From Myxococcales bacterium (lineage in GTDB: Bacteria; Myxococcota_A; Polyangia; Nannocystales; Nannocystaceae), in the NCBI GenBank assembly GCA_014240065.1, contig JAAZXR010000024.1, positions 1 to 62,038 of the forward strand: 62,038 bases of DNA. The letters run 5' to 3'. The first letter of the stretch is position 1, and each line of letters begins with the position of its first letter. The position numbers were made by a program, and so were the translations under genes. Below the pieces are notes generated by a model. The model had not been told where the DNA came from, did not search any database, and saw only the letters and a list, made by a program, of their open reading frames with translations. Shown piece after piece: positions 35,001 through 43,659 of the stretch.

Positions 35001-38000
35001 GCGGAGCACCTCTTCGTACTGCTGCACGGCGCCGCTCAGGTCTTCGATGGGGCCCGCGTACGCGCGCGCGACCTCCAGCAAGAGCGCGGCCCGCCGCTCG
35101 TCGTTGACGGCCGCCATGGCACGATCGCGAATGGTCTCGGCCGCGTCGGCCCACTGCTCTTCGGCGACGTAGGCCCGCGCGAGCGCCGCCATCGCGTCGT
35201 CGTCGTCTGGCACCTCCTCGAGCAGCGCCCGCAACGTGTCAATCTCCGACGCCCGATCCTTGAGCCCCTCACGGTGCAGGCTCGCGAGTTGGATCCTCAG
35301 CTCGCGTCGCTCGTCGGTCTGGGAGGACGCATCGATCCTCCGCTCAAGCAGGCCTACGAGATCGGAGGAGTGTCCCTGCCGCTCGTACACTTTGCTGAGG
35401 CGCTCCAGCGCGACCTCGTCGCTCGGCGAGATTTCAAGGAGTCCCCGCCACACTGGCTCGGCGTCTGCGGCCCGGCCGAGCACGTCCTCCAACAGGCTCC
35501 CCAAGCGCCGCGAGAGCTCCACGCGGGTCTCATCTTCTGCCTCCAACTCGATCCGCCGAGCCAGGGTCTGGCTCAACGCGTCATGGAATCCCAGGCGGAC
35601 CTGCGCGGCGTCCAGCAGCGCCAGCGCCTCCGGGCTCATCTCGCGGATCCCGAGCACGAGCTCCATAATCTCGACGACCCGTGCCGCGTCGCCGGAGTCC
35701 AATTGCAGCTGGCCCGCCGCGAGCAACAGCTCGATGCGTCGATCCTGATCCTCTTCGAGACGGGGGGAGGACGCCGCGGTCACCTGCGCGTCGGACAACG
35801 CGCCCGGCATATTCAGCGACGCCGCGAGCCGTCGAGTCTCCTCGTCGAGGCTCTCAAGCACAAACTGAGGCCCCGGCTCGCCCAGCGCGCGAAGCAGGGT
35901 CCGGAAGGACGCCTCCCGCCCCTCCTCATCTTCGCCGAGCACATCCGCGATCCTCGTATAGTGTCGATGCCGCTCCTCTGGGTCCTCCGCTACGGTGAGG
36001 CGCCACTCGCTGATCTCGATGAGCCGCGCACGATTTCCTAGCTCCTCGTAGACCGGCTCCACGATGTCGAGGATTCGCGCGCGCGCGTCCGGTTGGGCCT
36101 CCGCGACCTGCTCAAGAATTTGTACGACCTCCATATCCCCGGAGGACTCCATCAAGACCGCGGAGAACGTGTCGATCGCGTCGTCCATCGCCTCCAGTGG
36201 TCCGGACTGCACGAGCCCCATACGGATCGACGCCGCTCGCTGATCTGCTGGACTCGCCGCTCGATCACGGCGCTCGTGAAGTTGCTCCAGCAGGTCGTCC
36301 CACCGCTCCGCGCGCTCCAGCAACATCTCAAGTTGATCGCGCGCCATTTCGTGATCTGGATCGATATCGATGGCCGCACGGAACGCGCGCACGGCCTCTT
36401 CAAGGTCCTCCAATTTCTGCACCGCGACGCCCGCGATCCGACCCAGAAGATCGATTTGGCGAGCCGAGTCGGTCGCGGCATCGACGGCCGACCAGTACGT
36501 GTCCACGAGCTCACGCCACATCTCACCAGCGACCAAGGCCTGCTCCATGGCGGCGAAGGCCTCCGTCGCGTCGGGTCGCGCTGTGATGATGCGACCGTAC
36601 AGTGGCACCGCTCGATCATGCTTTCGGACCGAGAGCGACCACAGGTCCGCCGCCGCGCGAGCGAGCTCGAGGGTGTCCTCGCTCTCGTCCCCCGCCGCGT
36701 CGTTCTCCAGGTGATGGGTCAAGAGCTCGGCGAGCGCCTCTTGCTTGCCGATCACGCCGGCGATCCTGGTCAACTGACCCCGTGTGTACTTGTCGGTCGG
36801 AACCTCCTCGAACACCCTCGCGTACCCCGCGAACGCGCCGTCCAGATCCTCCAGCTGCTCCTCCTGAATCTGAGCGATTCGAAGCAGGCTCTGAATTCGC
36901 TCGGCCTCATCTGTGGACTCCGCGAGTTTAATTTCGCAGATCTTGACGAGCCGCTCCCAATCGCCGACCGACACGAAGATCGGCTCAAGGATGTGGGCCA
37001 CCCGAAGCCGCATATTCGGGTCTTCGAGGTAGCGGTTCAATTCCTCCGATCCCATCGCGTGCTCCGGGTCGAGACGGAGCGCCGCCCCTAGGTGTTTAAG
37101 CCCCTCCTCCGGATCGTCGAGTTGCTCGCCGTAGAGCCGCCCTAGCCGCAGATGAGTCCCCACCTTTCGCGTACCATCGAGGGAGATGAGCCGGCGATTC
37201 AGCAGCGCCGCGAGCTCACGATAGCGCTCCGTCTTCTCGTACAGGGACTCCAAAACATCCTGCACCTGCGCGTCGGACTGCGCCTCCGCCGAGAGGCGTT
37301 CATAAAGCCCCATGGCGCCCTCCACGTCGTCGAGCACCGTGCGATGGATCTCTCCAGCGCGCACCAAAATCTGATCGCGAGCGCCCGGCGAGACCTCTCG
37401 ATCCGCCCGCCGCTCAAGGAGCGACGCCAGCTCAACGTATGCGTTTTGCCGCAGGTAAATACTCTCGAGCGCCTCTCCGACCCCGCATTGAGCGGGCGCT
37501 GTGTCCACGACCTTTTCGTACACGTCACGCGCGATGTCTAGTCGGCCGAGGCGCTGCAACGAGACCGCGCCCATGCTCAAATACACCCGCAATTGGATGT
37601 CGGAGTCGAGGATGTGATCGACCGTCGTCTTGTACGCCTCCATGAGCCTCTCCGCCCGCTCAGGGGCTTCGCCCAGCCGCTCCACGCGCTCGAGGATCTC
37701 CACCAGCTCCGGCTGGTCGCCCGCCTCTGAGAGCGCCTCGCACAGCACGACAAATGCCCGCTGCTCGTCGCCGAGCCGCTCTTCTTGCGTGTCCGCGACC
37801 CCGAGCAGGGCCTGCAACCGCCGCCGACCCGAGGGCTGACTCCGCGCTTGGAGTTCTTGCAGCTCGAGGAGCGCGGTCCAGTTTTGCTCCGCCTCGTACA
37901 GCGGCGTCAAAATACGAATACCTCGATCTCGTGCGCCGTCCTCCACCAGCAACGAGCTCACCTGCATCCGAGCCCGCGCGTCGGTCGGAGACAGATCGAG

Positions 38001-41000
38001 CACCCGCTTGAGGACGTCGAGCGCTTCCACCGGGCGCCCGAGTCGCGACTTCAGCACCTCGGCCGTTTGCACCAAGTGCTCGACTCGATCCGCGTCGCGA
38101 TCCGCCAAAGAAACCAGGCGCCGTAGACTCTCCTCCACGTCCGGCCAGTGCTCCAGCTCGCGATGAATTTCGACCAACTTCTGAATCGCGTGCACCGTGT
38201 CCTCGCGACCGACCTTCAAGTCGATCACAGTCTGGTACGCGTCGATCGCCCCCGGCAAGTCTCTCAACTTTTCGAACCGAAGATCACCTGATCGGCGCCA
38301 GAGCTCCGCCCGCGCGCGGGTGTCTGGGGTGACGTCCGTGCGATGCGTGAACACCTCATCCAAGCGCTCCCACTCTTCCTCCTCCACAAACAAGCGCTCC
38401 AGAGCGTCGAGCGCCTCTTTATTGGCGGGGTCCGTGTCCAAAACCTCGCTCCACGTCAGCGCCGCCCCCACGCGATCAAACAGGTAGTCGAGCTGCGTCT
38501 TCGCGAGCTTGAGGCGCAGACGGATCTGCTCATCGCGCTGGTTTGTGTACCTCAGCAGCGTCTGCTGCGTCTCGACGAGCGCGATAAAATCACCGGCCTG
38601 CATGTGCAGCCGGCAAAGGGATCCTACCGTCTCTTCGACGAGGCGGGCGTCTGGGGGATCGAGCTTCAACAATTCCGCGTACGCGTTGCGCGCCTGCTCT
38701 GGGAGGTTGAGCACCTCGTCGAGCACCCGCGCGATCCTGCTGGTGAGGTCGATCCGGAGCGTCTTGTCGGTCGCCCGGTCATGGTCGAGCGCCGACGCCC
38801 ACACCCCGATCAACGCCCGATGCTGCCCGAGCACCTCTCCGAGGCGAGTCACCTCGTCCAAGGTATCGAAGCGCCGAGGATCCATCAGGTAGGCCGCTCG
38901 CGCGGTGCTGAAGGCGGTCCCCATGTCGTTGAGGTCGTGCTCCTCGATCCGGGCGATCGCCAAGAGATGGCTCGTGGCCTCGTCAAGCGAGCCCTCGCGC
39001 TCGGCCTTGGCGTGCCGTACGCGGTGAATTCGGATGCGACCGTGGTGGTCCTCTGCCCGCTCGTACAGCGGTTGCAACAACGACGCGACCTGTGCTTGCA
39101 CAGCGTCAGCCTCCAGCAGTTTCTCGAGGATCTCCTTCGCCGCCGGGTCCTCTGGATGCTCGCCGAGAATCGCCCCGGCGAGGTCGACCGCTCCAAAGGG
39201 GTCGTCGAGCTTCTCGACCCGGAGCGCGGCGCGCTGACAGGCCAGGTACAGTCGGCGCGCTTCGTCGGTCTCAAGCTCGCCCCACCGTCCGAGGAGCTCA
39301 TCGAGCTTCTCGTGATCTTCGATGCCCTCTCCCCCGGCGTACATCCCGGCGAGGGACTCGATGATATCCATGTCTTCCGGGTACAGCTCATGCAGCTCTT
39401 CGGCCGTCTGGATCGCCGCCTCTCGATCGTGGAGGCGCTCAACCGCGATCCCAACCATCCGCTCGAGCAACGTCCGCTGCTCGTCTTGGTTGAACACCGC
39501 GTCGACCCTCCTGCGGTAGAAAGTGAACAACTCCGCGAAGGCCTCGCGGGCCAACAGCAGCCGCTCCAACGCCTCATAGGCGGTCTGATTGGTCTCGTCA
39601 CGCTCGAGCACCTCTCCGAACGCGCGCTCCGCGTCTTGCGGGCGATCAAGATCGCGCTGGAGCAGCTCACCGAGTTCGAGCAGGATGTCGCGTCGCAGGC
39701 CCGCGTCCGCGCGATCGAGGGTGCGACCCTGCGCGTCGGCCTCCTCCGCCTTGAGGGCCAAGGCCGCTCGGACCGCCTCGAAACGGCGCGCAGCCTCCGT
39801 CTGGTCGCCGAGCTCTCGAGACAATCGCACGAAGGTCTTGCGGACCTCCCAGTCCTCGGGCGCCGACTCGAAGAGGTCGCCGTACAGCCGCAACGCGTCC
39901 GCGCGGCGGTGCTCCATCTTCCCATAAATTGCCGCGAGTTCTCTGCGCTTGTTCGCCCGGCTCTCCGCGTCCTCTTCCGCGTTGAGCAGCACCTCCATGG
40001 CCTCCGCCTCTTTGTCCCGGTCCTCCACGCGATGGTAGTACGGCCGCAGGCCCCGCATGATCGGGAGCTCGGTGCTGGGGTCATCCCTCCGGAGCCGCTC
40101 CAACACCGCGACCGCGCCGCCATGCGTGGGCTCGTAGTCAAGGATCTTGAGCATGCCTTCGATGGCGCGATCGGGCTCGTGCGTCTTCGACGCTTGCAGC
40201 GACGCGAGCTCAAACAGCACCGGCACCTGAACGGTTCCCATCTGGCTGTAGTCAAGCTTGGCTTGCAACACGCTCGCGAGCGGCTCCCACGAGCCTCGGT
40301 TCCGGTGAATCGCGACCAACGAATCGAGCGCCGCGTTGTCGTCGGGGGCAATCTCCAGGATCGCCTCGAACGAGCGAGTCGCGCTGTCGAGGTCGCCAAG
40401 TTGCGACTCTTGGAGCCTCGCGAGGCTCCGAAGCGTCTCAAGGCGCTGGTCGGGATCGGTCGTCACATCCAGACGCTTCGTATAGACCCCAGCGAGATCG
40501 TCCCACCGCCTGGTCGTCGTATAAATCTGCTCGAGCGCTCCCATCGCCAGCGCGCTCGACGGATCGATCTCGATGACGCGGCGAAAATAACGCTGGGCGT
40601 CGTCGGGCTTGAACAACCGATCCCGAGCGATCGTCGCGAGCTTGTCGAGCAGCAGCAGCTGCTCTTCATCGGAGACGTCCGGCGCGGCGATTCTCTCCTC
40701 GAAGATACCGGTCAGTTCGTCCCAGGCGTCCGCGCGCTCCGCCGATTCTTCAAGCTGTTCACGAAGATGGACCTGCGTCGGCCCCACGAGGTAGGCCCTC
40801 CCCGCCCACGAAAAGGCCATCGCCGGGCTGTTGATCTTGTCCCGGTAGATCTGGATGATTCGCGAGATGCTCTCGATTTGCCCGCCCTCGTCCAGCTCGG
40901 CCGCGAGCAGCAGCTCCTCCATCGCCGCGAGCCTCGTCCAGTTTCGCTGCTCACGATAGATCGGCACCAGCTCTCTCGTGACCTCCAAATTGTCCGGCTG

Positions 41001-42698
41001 AATCGCCAAGGTCCGCTCCAGCGCCTTCACGGCGCGCTCCGGCTGCCCGAGCGTGTCACGGCACAAGTCGGCGACGCGTCGATAAAGTTCGACCCGATCA
41101 GACACATCTTGGAGGCGCTCCGCCGCACCCTGGAGCACCTCGACGAGTTCGACGCTGCGATCCTCTTGCGAGAAAAGATCAGTCAGATCCTCCCAGCGAT
41201 GCCCTGACACGTAGACATCGCGGAGGCTCCGAATCGCCTTGTCGTGCCCCGGCTGCTCCGACAGCACCTGCTGATACGCCGTCACCGCTCGATCCTCATC
41301 GCGCACCCGATCGGAGTAGATCGAGGCGAGCTGCAACAACATCGGGAGGCGCGCCTCCGCGTCCTCGACGAGGTCTGCGTGGCGCTGCAAAATATCCGCG
41401 GCGGCCGTCCAGTCTGATTCACGCTCGTAGAGGCGTCGCAACGCGGTGAGGGACTCTGTGTTCGCAGAGTCCGTATCGAGGACGTCGTTCCAGGCCTCGA
41501 TGGCGGCCCCGCGATCACCGAGCTTCTCCTCGGTGAGCCGCGCCAACTCGATGCGGCTCTCCAGCGCCTCGTCACCGAACAGCGACGCGATCTCTTCACG
41601 GCGAAGCTCGAGGAGTGACCGCCAGTCCCTGCGCATCTCATAGATCTTCGCCATCAGTCCGCGCGCCTCGGGATCGTCGGGGCTCAGCTCGCGTACGCGG
41701 CGGAGCGGCTCGAGGGCGCGTTGCGGATTCCCGAGCGAGTCTACCCAGAGCGCGGCGGTCTTTCGCAACAGATCAAGTTCGGCGTCCTCGTCGTCCTCTG
41801 TCCGGGCGCGCTCCAGCATCCGCGCGTAGATGGAGATCAGGTCGTTCCATCGCTCCTCCGTGGCGTAGGTCGCGGCGAGGAGCTCTAGGCTCTCACCATG
41901 CGAAGGCTCGATCTCAAGAATTCGCTGGAGTGTCGTGAGCGCCATGGCGCCGAGGTTCAAAGGGCCGCGATACAGATTCACGATCTCCATTAATTTTTCA
42001 ATGCGTCGGTCTTTCGACGCCTCGTCCGCCGGGATTTGTTCGAATTCGTCCTTGAGCAGCTCTACGAGCGCGCTCCATTTCTCCTCCCGCTCGTAGAGCT
42101 CGCGCAGGCGCAGCAGCACGCGGCCGTCCCAGTCTTTCTCGCGCATCGCCGTACGCCAGACCTCGATCGCTCGGTCGACGCTCTTGAGGCGCAACTCGGC
42201 GAGCGTGGCCATCTCCTCCGCGAGGGCGTAGCGCTGCTCTTGATCCTCCGCACCTCGTCGAGCCGCCATCAGCACCTGCATGAGCTGGCTCCCGTCGGAC
42301 TCCCCCTCAAACAACTCACGGTAAAAGTCGAGCACCCGTGGGTCCGCGGGGAGCGCACGGCGCACCCGCCGAAAATAGGGCTCGGCGATCTTCGCTTCCT
42401 CCCCCATCTTCCACACCACCATGCCCGCGAGCACCGCGACCTCCGCGCCGCTGGCGTCACGGCCCGCGCGCTGCGCCAGCGCCTTCGCCGAGTCCACCAG
42501 CATCTCTGCCTCGGATCCCTCCGCGATCAACTTTCCAAACACAGCCGCCACCTTCTCCGGGTCATTCGGATTTGCTTTGGCGTCGAGACGCGCCGCCTTC
42601 AAATCGATGGCGTCCGTCGCCGCGGTGAGTGCGTCGATTCCCTTCTGTGAATCGTAGGCATCTAAAAATGAGAGGAGTTCGGATTGCATGGCTGTCAT
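32013..42698 (-). CDS. Giant tetratricopeptide-repeat protein (3561 residues)
   Basis: A single intact frame of 10.7 kb. AAGGGA 4 bases before ATG 42698 sets the start (MTAMQSELLSFLDAY); a 26-residue longer frame is rejected. There is no signal peptide, membrane helix or enzyme motif, so it is probably cytoplasmic. Almost the whole length is helical repeats with TPR character (typical: AIEAWNDVLDTDSANTESL). They group into longer units of roughly 100-120 residues that each begin near an RW-x2-L/W-x2-L element (RWNDLISIYARML, RWEDLTDLF, EWERLDEVF). I estimate on the order of 30 such units. The composition is rich in Glu, Arg, Leu and Ala. It is a likely scaffold for a large complex. Confidence 0.85.
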   Translation of the reverse strand: MTAMQSELLSFLDAYDSQKGIDALTAATDAIDLKAARLDAKANPNDPEKVAAVFGKLIAEGSEAEMLVDSAKALAQRAGRDASGAEVAVLAGMVVWKMGEEAKIAEPYFRRVRRALPADPRVLDFYRELFEGESDGSQLMQVLMAARRGAEDQEQRYALAEEMATLAELRLKSVDRAIEVWRTAMREKDWDGRVLLRLRELYEREEKWSALVELLKDEFEQIPADEASKDRRIEKLMEIVNLYRGPLNLGAMALTTLQRILEIEPSHGESLELLAATYATEERWNDLISIYARMLERARTEDDEDAELDLLRKTAALWVDSLGNPQRALEPLRRVRELSPDDPEARGLMAKIYEMRRDWRSLLELRREEIASLFGDEALESRIELARLTEEKLGDRGAAIEAWNDVLDTDSANTESLTALRRLYERESDWTAAADILQRHADLVEDAEARLPMLLQLASIYSDRVRDEDRAVTAYQQVLSEQPGHDKAIRSLRDVYVSGHRWEDLTDLFSQEDRSVELVEVLQGAAERLQDVSDRVELYRRVADLCRDTLGQPERAVKALERTLAIQPDNLEVTRELVPIYREQRNWTRLAAMEELLLAAELDEGGQIESISRIIQIYRDKINSPAMAFSWAGRAYLVGPTQVHLREQLEESAERADAWDELTGIFEERIAAPDVSDEEQLLLLDKLATIARDRLFKPDDAQRYFRRVIEIDPSSALAMGALEQIYTTTRRWDDLAGVYTKRLDVTTDPDQRLETLRSLARLQESQLGDLDSATRSFEAILEIAPDDNAALDSLVAIHRNRGSWEPLASVLQAKLDYSQMGTVQVPVLFELASLQASKTHEPDRAIEGMLKILDYEPTHGGAVAVLERLRRDDPSTELPIMRGLRPYYHRVEDRDKEAEAMEVLLNAEEDAESRANKRRELAAIYGKMEHRRADALRLYGDLFESAPEDWEVRKTFVRLSRELGDQTEAARRFEAVRAALALKAEEADAQGRTLDRADAGLRRDILLELGELLQRDLDRPQDAERAFGEVLERDETNQTAYEALERLLLAREAFAELFTFYRRRVDAVFNQDEQRTLLERMVGIAVERLHDREAAIQTAEELHELYPEDMDIIESLAGMYAGGEGIEDHEKLDELLGRWGELETDEARRLYLACQRAALRVEKLDDPFGAVDLAGAILGEHPEDPAAKEILEKLLEADAVQAQVASLLQPLYERAEDHHGRIRIHRVRHAKAEREGSLDEATSHLLAIARIEEHDLNDMGTAFSTARAAYLMDPRRFDTLDEVTRLGEVLGQHRALIGVWASALDHDRATDKTLRIDLTSRIARVLDEVLNLPEQARNAYAELLKLDPPDARLVEETVGSLCRLHMQAGDFIALVETQQTLLRYTNQRDEQIRLRLKLAKTQLDYLFDRVGAALTWSEVLDTDPANKEALDALERLFVEEEEWERLDEVFTHRTDVTPDTRARAELWRRSGDLRFEKLRDLPGAIDAYQTVIDLKVGREDTVHAIQKLVEIHRELEHWPDVEESLRRLVSLADRDADRVEHLVQTAEVLKSRLGRPVEALDVLKRVLDLSPTDARARMQVSSLLVEDGARDRGIRILTPLYEAEQNWTALLELQELQARSQPSGRRRLQALLGVADTQEERLGDEQRAFVVLCEALSEAGDQPELVEILERVERLGEAPERAERLMEAYKTTVDHILDSDIQLRVYLSMGAVSLQRLGRLDIARDVYEKVVDTAPAQCGVGEALESIYLRQNAYVELASLLERRADREVSPGARDQILVRAGEIHRTVLDDVEGAMGLYERLSAEAQSDAQVQDVLESLYEKTERYRELAALLNRRLISLDGTRKVGTHLRLGRLYGEQLDDPEEGLKHLGAALRLDPEHAMGSEELNRYLEDPNMRLRVAHILEPIFVSVGDWERLVKICEIKLAESTDEAERIQSLLRIAQIQEEQLEDLDGAFAGYARVFEEVPTDKYTRGQLTRIAGVIGKQEALAELLTHHLENDAAGDESEDTLELARAAADLWSLSVRKHDRAVPLYGRIITARPDATEAFAAMEQALVAGEMWRELVDTYWSAVDAATDSARQIDLLGRIAGVAVQKLEDLEEAVRAFRAAIDIDPDHEMARDQLEMLLERAERWDDLLEQLHERRDRAASPADQRAASIRMGLVQSGPLEAMDDAIDTFSAVLMESSGDMEVVQILEQVAEAQPDARARILDIVEPVYEELGNRARLIEISEWRLTVAEDPEERHRHYTRIADVLGEDEEGREASFRTLLRALGEPGPQFVLESLDEETRRLAASLNMPGALSDAQVTAASSPRLEEDQDRRIELLLAAGQLQLDSGDAARVVEIMELVLGIREMSPEALALLDAAQVRLGFHDALSQTLARRIELEAEDETRVELSRRLGSLLEDVLGRAADAEPVWRGLLEISPSDEVALERLSKVYERQGHSSDLVGLLERRIDASSQTDERRELRIQLASLHREGLKDRASEIDTLRALLEEVPDDDDAMAALARAYVAEEQWADAAETIRDRAMAAVNDERRAALLLEVARAYAGPIEDLSGAVQQYEEVLRIAPGQEGAIGDLINLSSHGEVSELIEEILRPQLEQLGRFEDLAQVLRNRIGHAEDPVEKAQRVEELVELCNDRLSDAGAAYQSNLALLEVAEGEALERAVERGMKLAAQLEVLGSFAEHCGALASQDSKDNGARCVLGLSAGTTLYDLLAQPEQAVSLLDDLLHAGVSSLPLCEALERFAGEQSRHPMVVRALEEHIRLPDVEEIPAVLVRLGTARANTEDTDGAIDAFREALQEDALVQGAVEGIRSIAEAMDPSEIPADGLDTLSQAYQATDTVEGLIFVARARRRQADDPASALAHQQELARLQDRATGASLESLEAWGEVLAADADHGEALERALEVGGGLEQEARVADLLVAAVAKAKDEGRVYGKSALAAGRLFVEVLKDSARAARVLEDLFEEVPGHVRGLALCVQAARLSADPEQLYGALMALAEVSDEHEQALSMLREAAEIAEGPMGDQARAIDALNAVLMADEGDAGAAQKLMTLLHHGERFEELGELLRGRVMVAEDDARRRQLRYSLANLLAERLDSLEEAVEVYGDMLADDYSDLEAMREQEILLRRLERWSDVRDLLERKQETVEPSDRTPIMMEMARLCDERLGASAEASEIYGRILLEQPTLEEARGAMERIFKSEEQWEALSESFEARVEAARVNEDETAVAAATYKLSEILAGKLEQTDRAQELLKEVLERRPDDVHGILALADVYEARGDEGAMRLMLQRAASLAPQGQEGAALQLRLAGLSDDPEAQRVHLEQALGLDPSNAVAASRLLELSRKSEAWDRVAYLLELSASRTEDPAERRRLTLERTDVLAYRLGDANSALRVLAGVYEQVADDVDINARIADLLFRVGQLGEAAGMYRWLVETEGAKNARSKSLALYLTRLARIEMSEGDTESAMAMLDRAYGMDSTNVELLMVLGDIHEQAHSWEDALKVYRAMLLQNADRSGLLRRGDIYLHLSDIHVRLDELPKAQAMLRRGLQEDPEHPELASRLQQIGT

Positions 42699-42702
42699 CT
42701 GG

Positions 42703-42708
42703 TCCCTT
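42703..42708 (-). promoter_or_regulatory. Shine-Dalgarno site of the giant TPR gene
   Basis: AAGGGA on the minus strand, 4 bases before ATG 42698. It decides between this ATG and the in-frame start at 42776. Confidence 0.6.
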
Positions 42709-42864
42709 GGCCCTTGAATTCCGCCGTCGTCTCGCTTGGCCAACTGACCACAACAGCGCCGGAAAGAGGGAGTCAAAGCTACCTCGACGCGCCGGCGAAC
42801 ACATCAGAATTTTGGCCTCTGCGGACAAATAGGGGGCAAGACGCGCAGATACGCGGTTCTCGAC

Positions 42865-43659
42865 TCACGCGAGCATGGAGAGCGCCACTGCTGCCGCTGC
42901 GCTGACGTTAAGCGACCCTACCTGGCCACCACCATCGATCCGCGCGAGGTACTCGCAGCGGTCCCGGGTGAGGCGTCGGAGACCGCGCCCTTCGCTCCCC
43001 ATCACCAAAACGAGACGATCGGGGAGCTCCCCGCGGACGAGTGACCGGAGCGGGGTGCCGCCGTCTACCACGGTCCCCACCGTCCACACGTCGTGCTGTA
43101 GACACAGCGCCAGAGCCCGTGAAAGATTTGTGACCTGCGCTACAGGCAGCCGTTCGCTCGCTCCCGCGGAAGCGCGCACAGCCACTGGTGACAGCGGCGC
43201 GGAGCGGTCGCGCGCCCAGAACGCACCGGAGGCCCCGAAGAACTCCGCGCTCCGCAGCAGCGCGCCGAGGTTGTGGGGGTCCACGACACCATCGAGCGCC
43301 AACAACACCCGGCGACCCGACGGCACCGTCGCCGGGGTGTCGTCGAGCACCGCGAGCAGCGGCTCCACCCCCTCGAGCAGCGGGCTCTCCGCAGCCGCGA
43401 CGACGCCGCGGGCGAGCCCAGGCCCGACCAAACCCTCAAGTTCATCCCGTGGACGCGGCGCGCATGCAACACCACACGCGGCGGCGAGCGCGAAGAGGTC
43501 AGGGAAATCACGCCCCTCCTCCGTCCACACCTGCAGGACGCGACCGGGCGACGCCCGCAACAGCTCCGTCACCGCGCGCGCACCGGGGACCAGGTGCCGC
43601 CCGTCGTGCGGGAGGCGACGTCTGGCCTCCTTACGGGGCTTGCGCGGCGAGCGGGACAA
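42865..43659 (-). CDS. rlmB: RlmB-like 23S rRNA 2'-O-methyltransferase (SPOUT family)
   Basis: A 264-residue SPOUT (TrmH-like) methyltransferase that should methylate the 2'-OH of a guanosine in 23S rRNA. Signature blocks are LDGVVDPHNLGALLRSAEFF (motif 1), LVMGSEGRGLRRLTRDRC (motif 2) and GSLNVSAAAAVAL (motif 3, trefoil knot). An N-terminal substrate-binding domain has PGARAVTELL. The start is TTG at 43659, supported by AAAGGAGG five bases upstream that lies within the 3' end of the preceding gene; the two genes overlap by 29 bases. The target could also be a tRNA, as in TrmH. Confidence 0.87.
   Translation of the reverse strand: MSRSPRKPRKEARRRLPHDGRHLVPGARAVTELLRASPGRVLQVWTEEGRDFPDLFALAAACGVACAPRPRDELEGLVGPGLARGVVAAAESPLLEGVEPLLAVLDDTPATVPSGRRVLLALDGVVDPHNLGALLRSAEFFGASGAFWARDRSAPLSPVAVRASAGASERLPVAQVTNLSRALALCLQHDVWTVGTVVDGGTPLRSLVRGELPDRLVLVMGSEGRGLRRLTRDRCEYLARIDGGGQVGSLNVSAAAAVALSMLA

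Noticed and set aside
38343-41207. 954-residue open frame on the plus strand
   Set aside because: Antisense to the giant TPR gene. High GC keeps stop codons rare on the opposite strand; no recognisable domain and no ribosome binding site.
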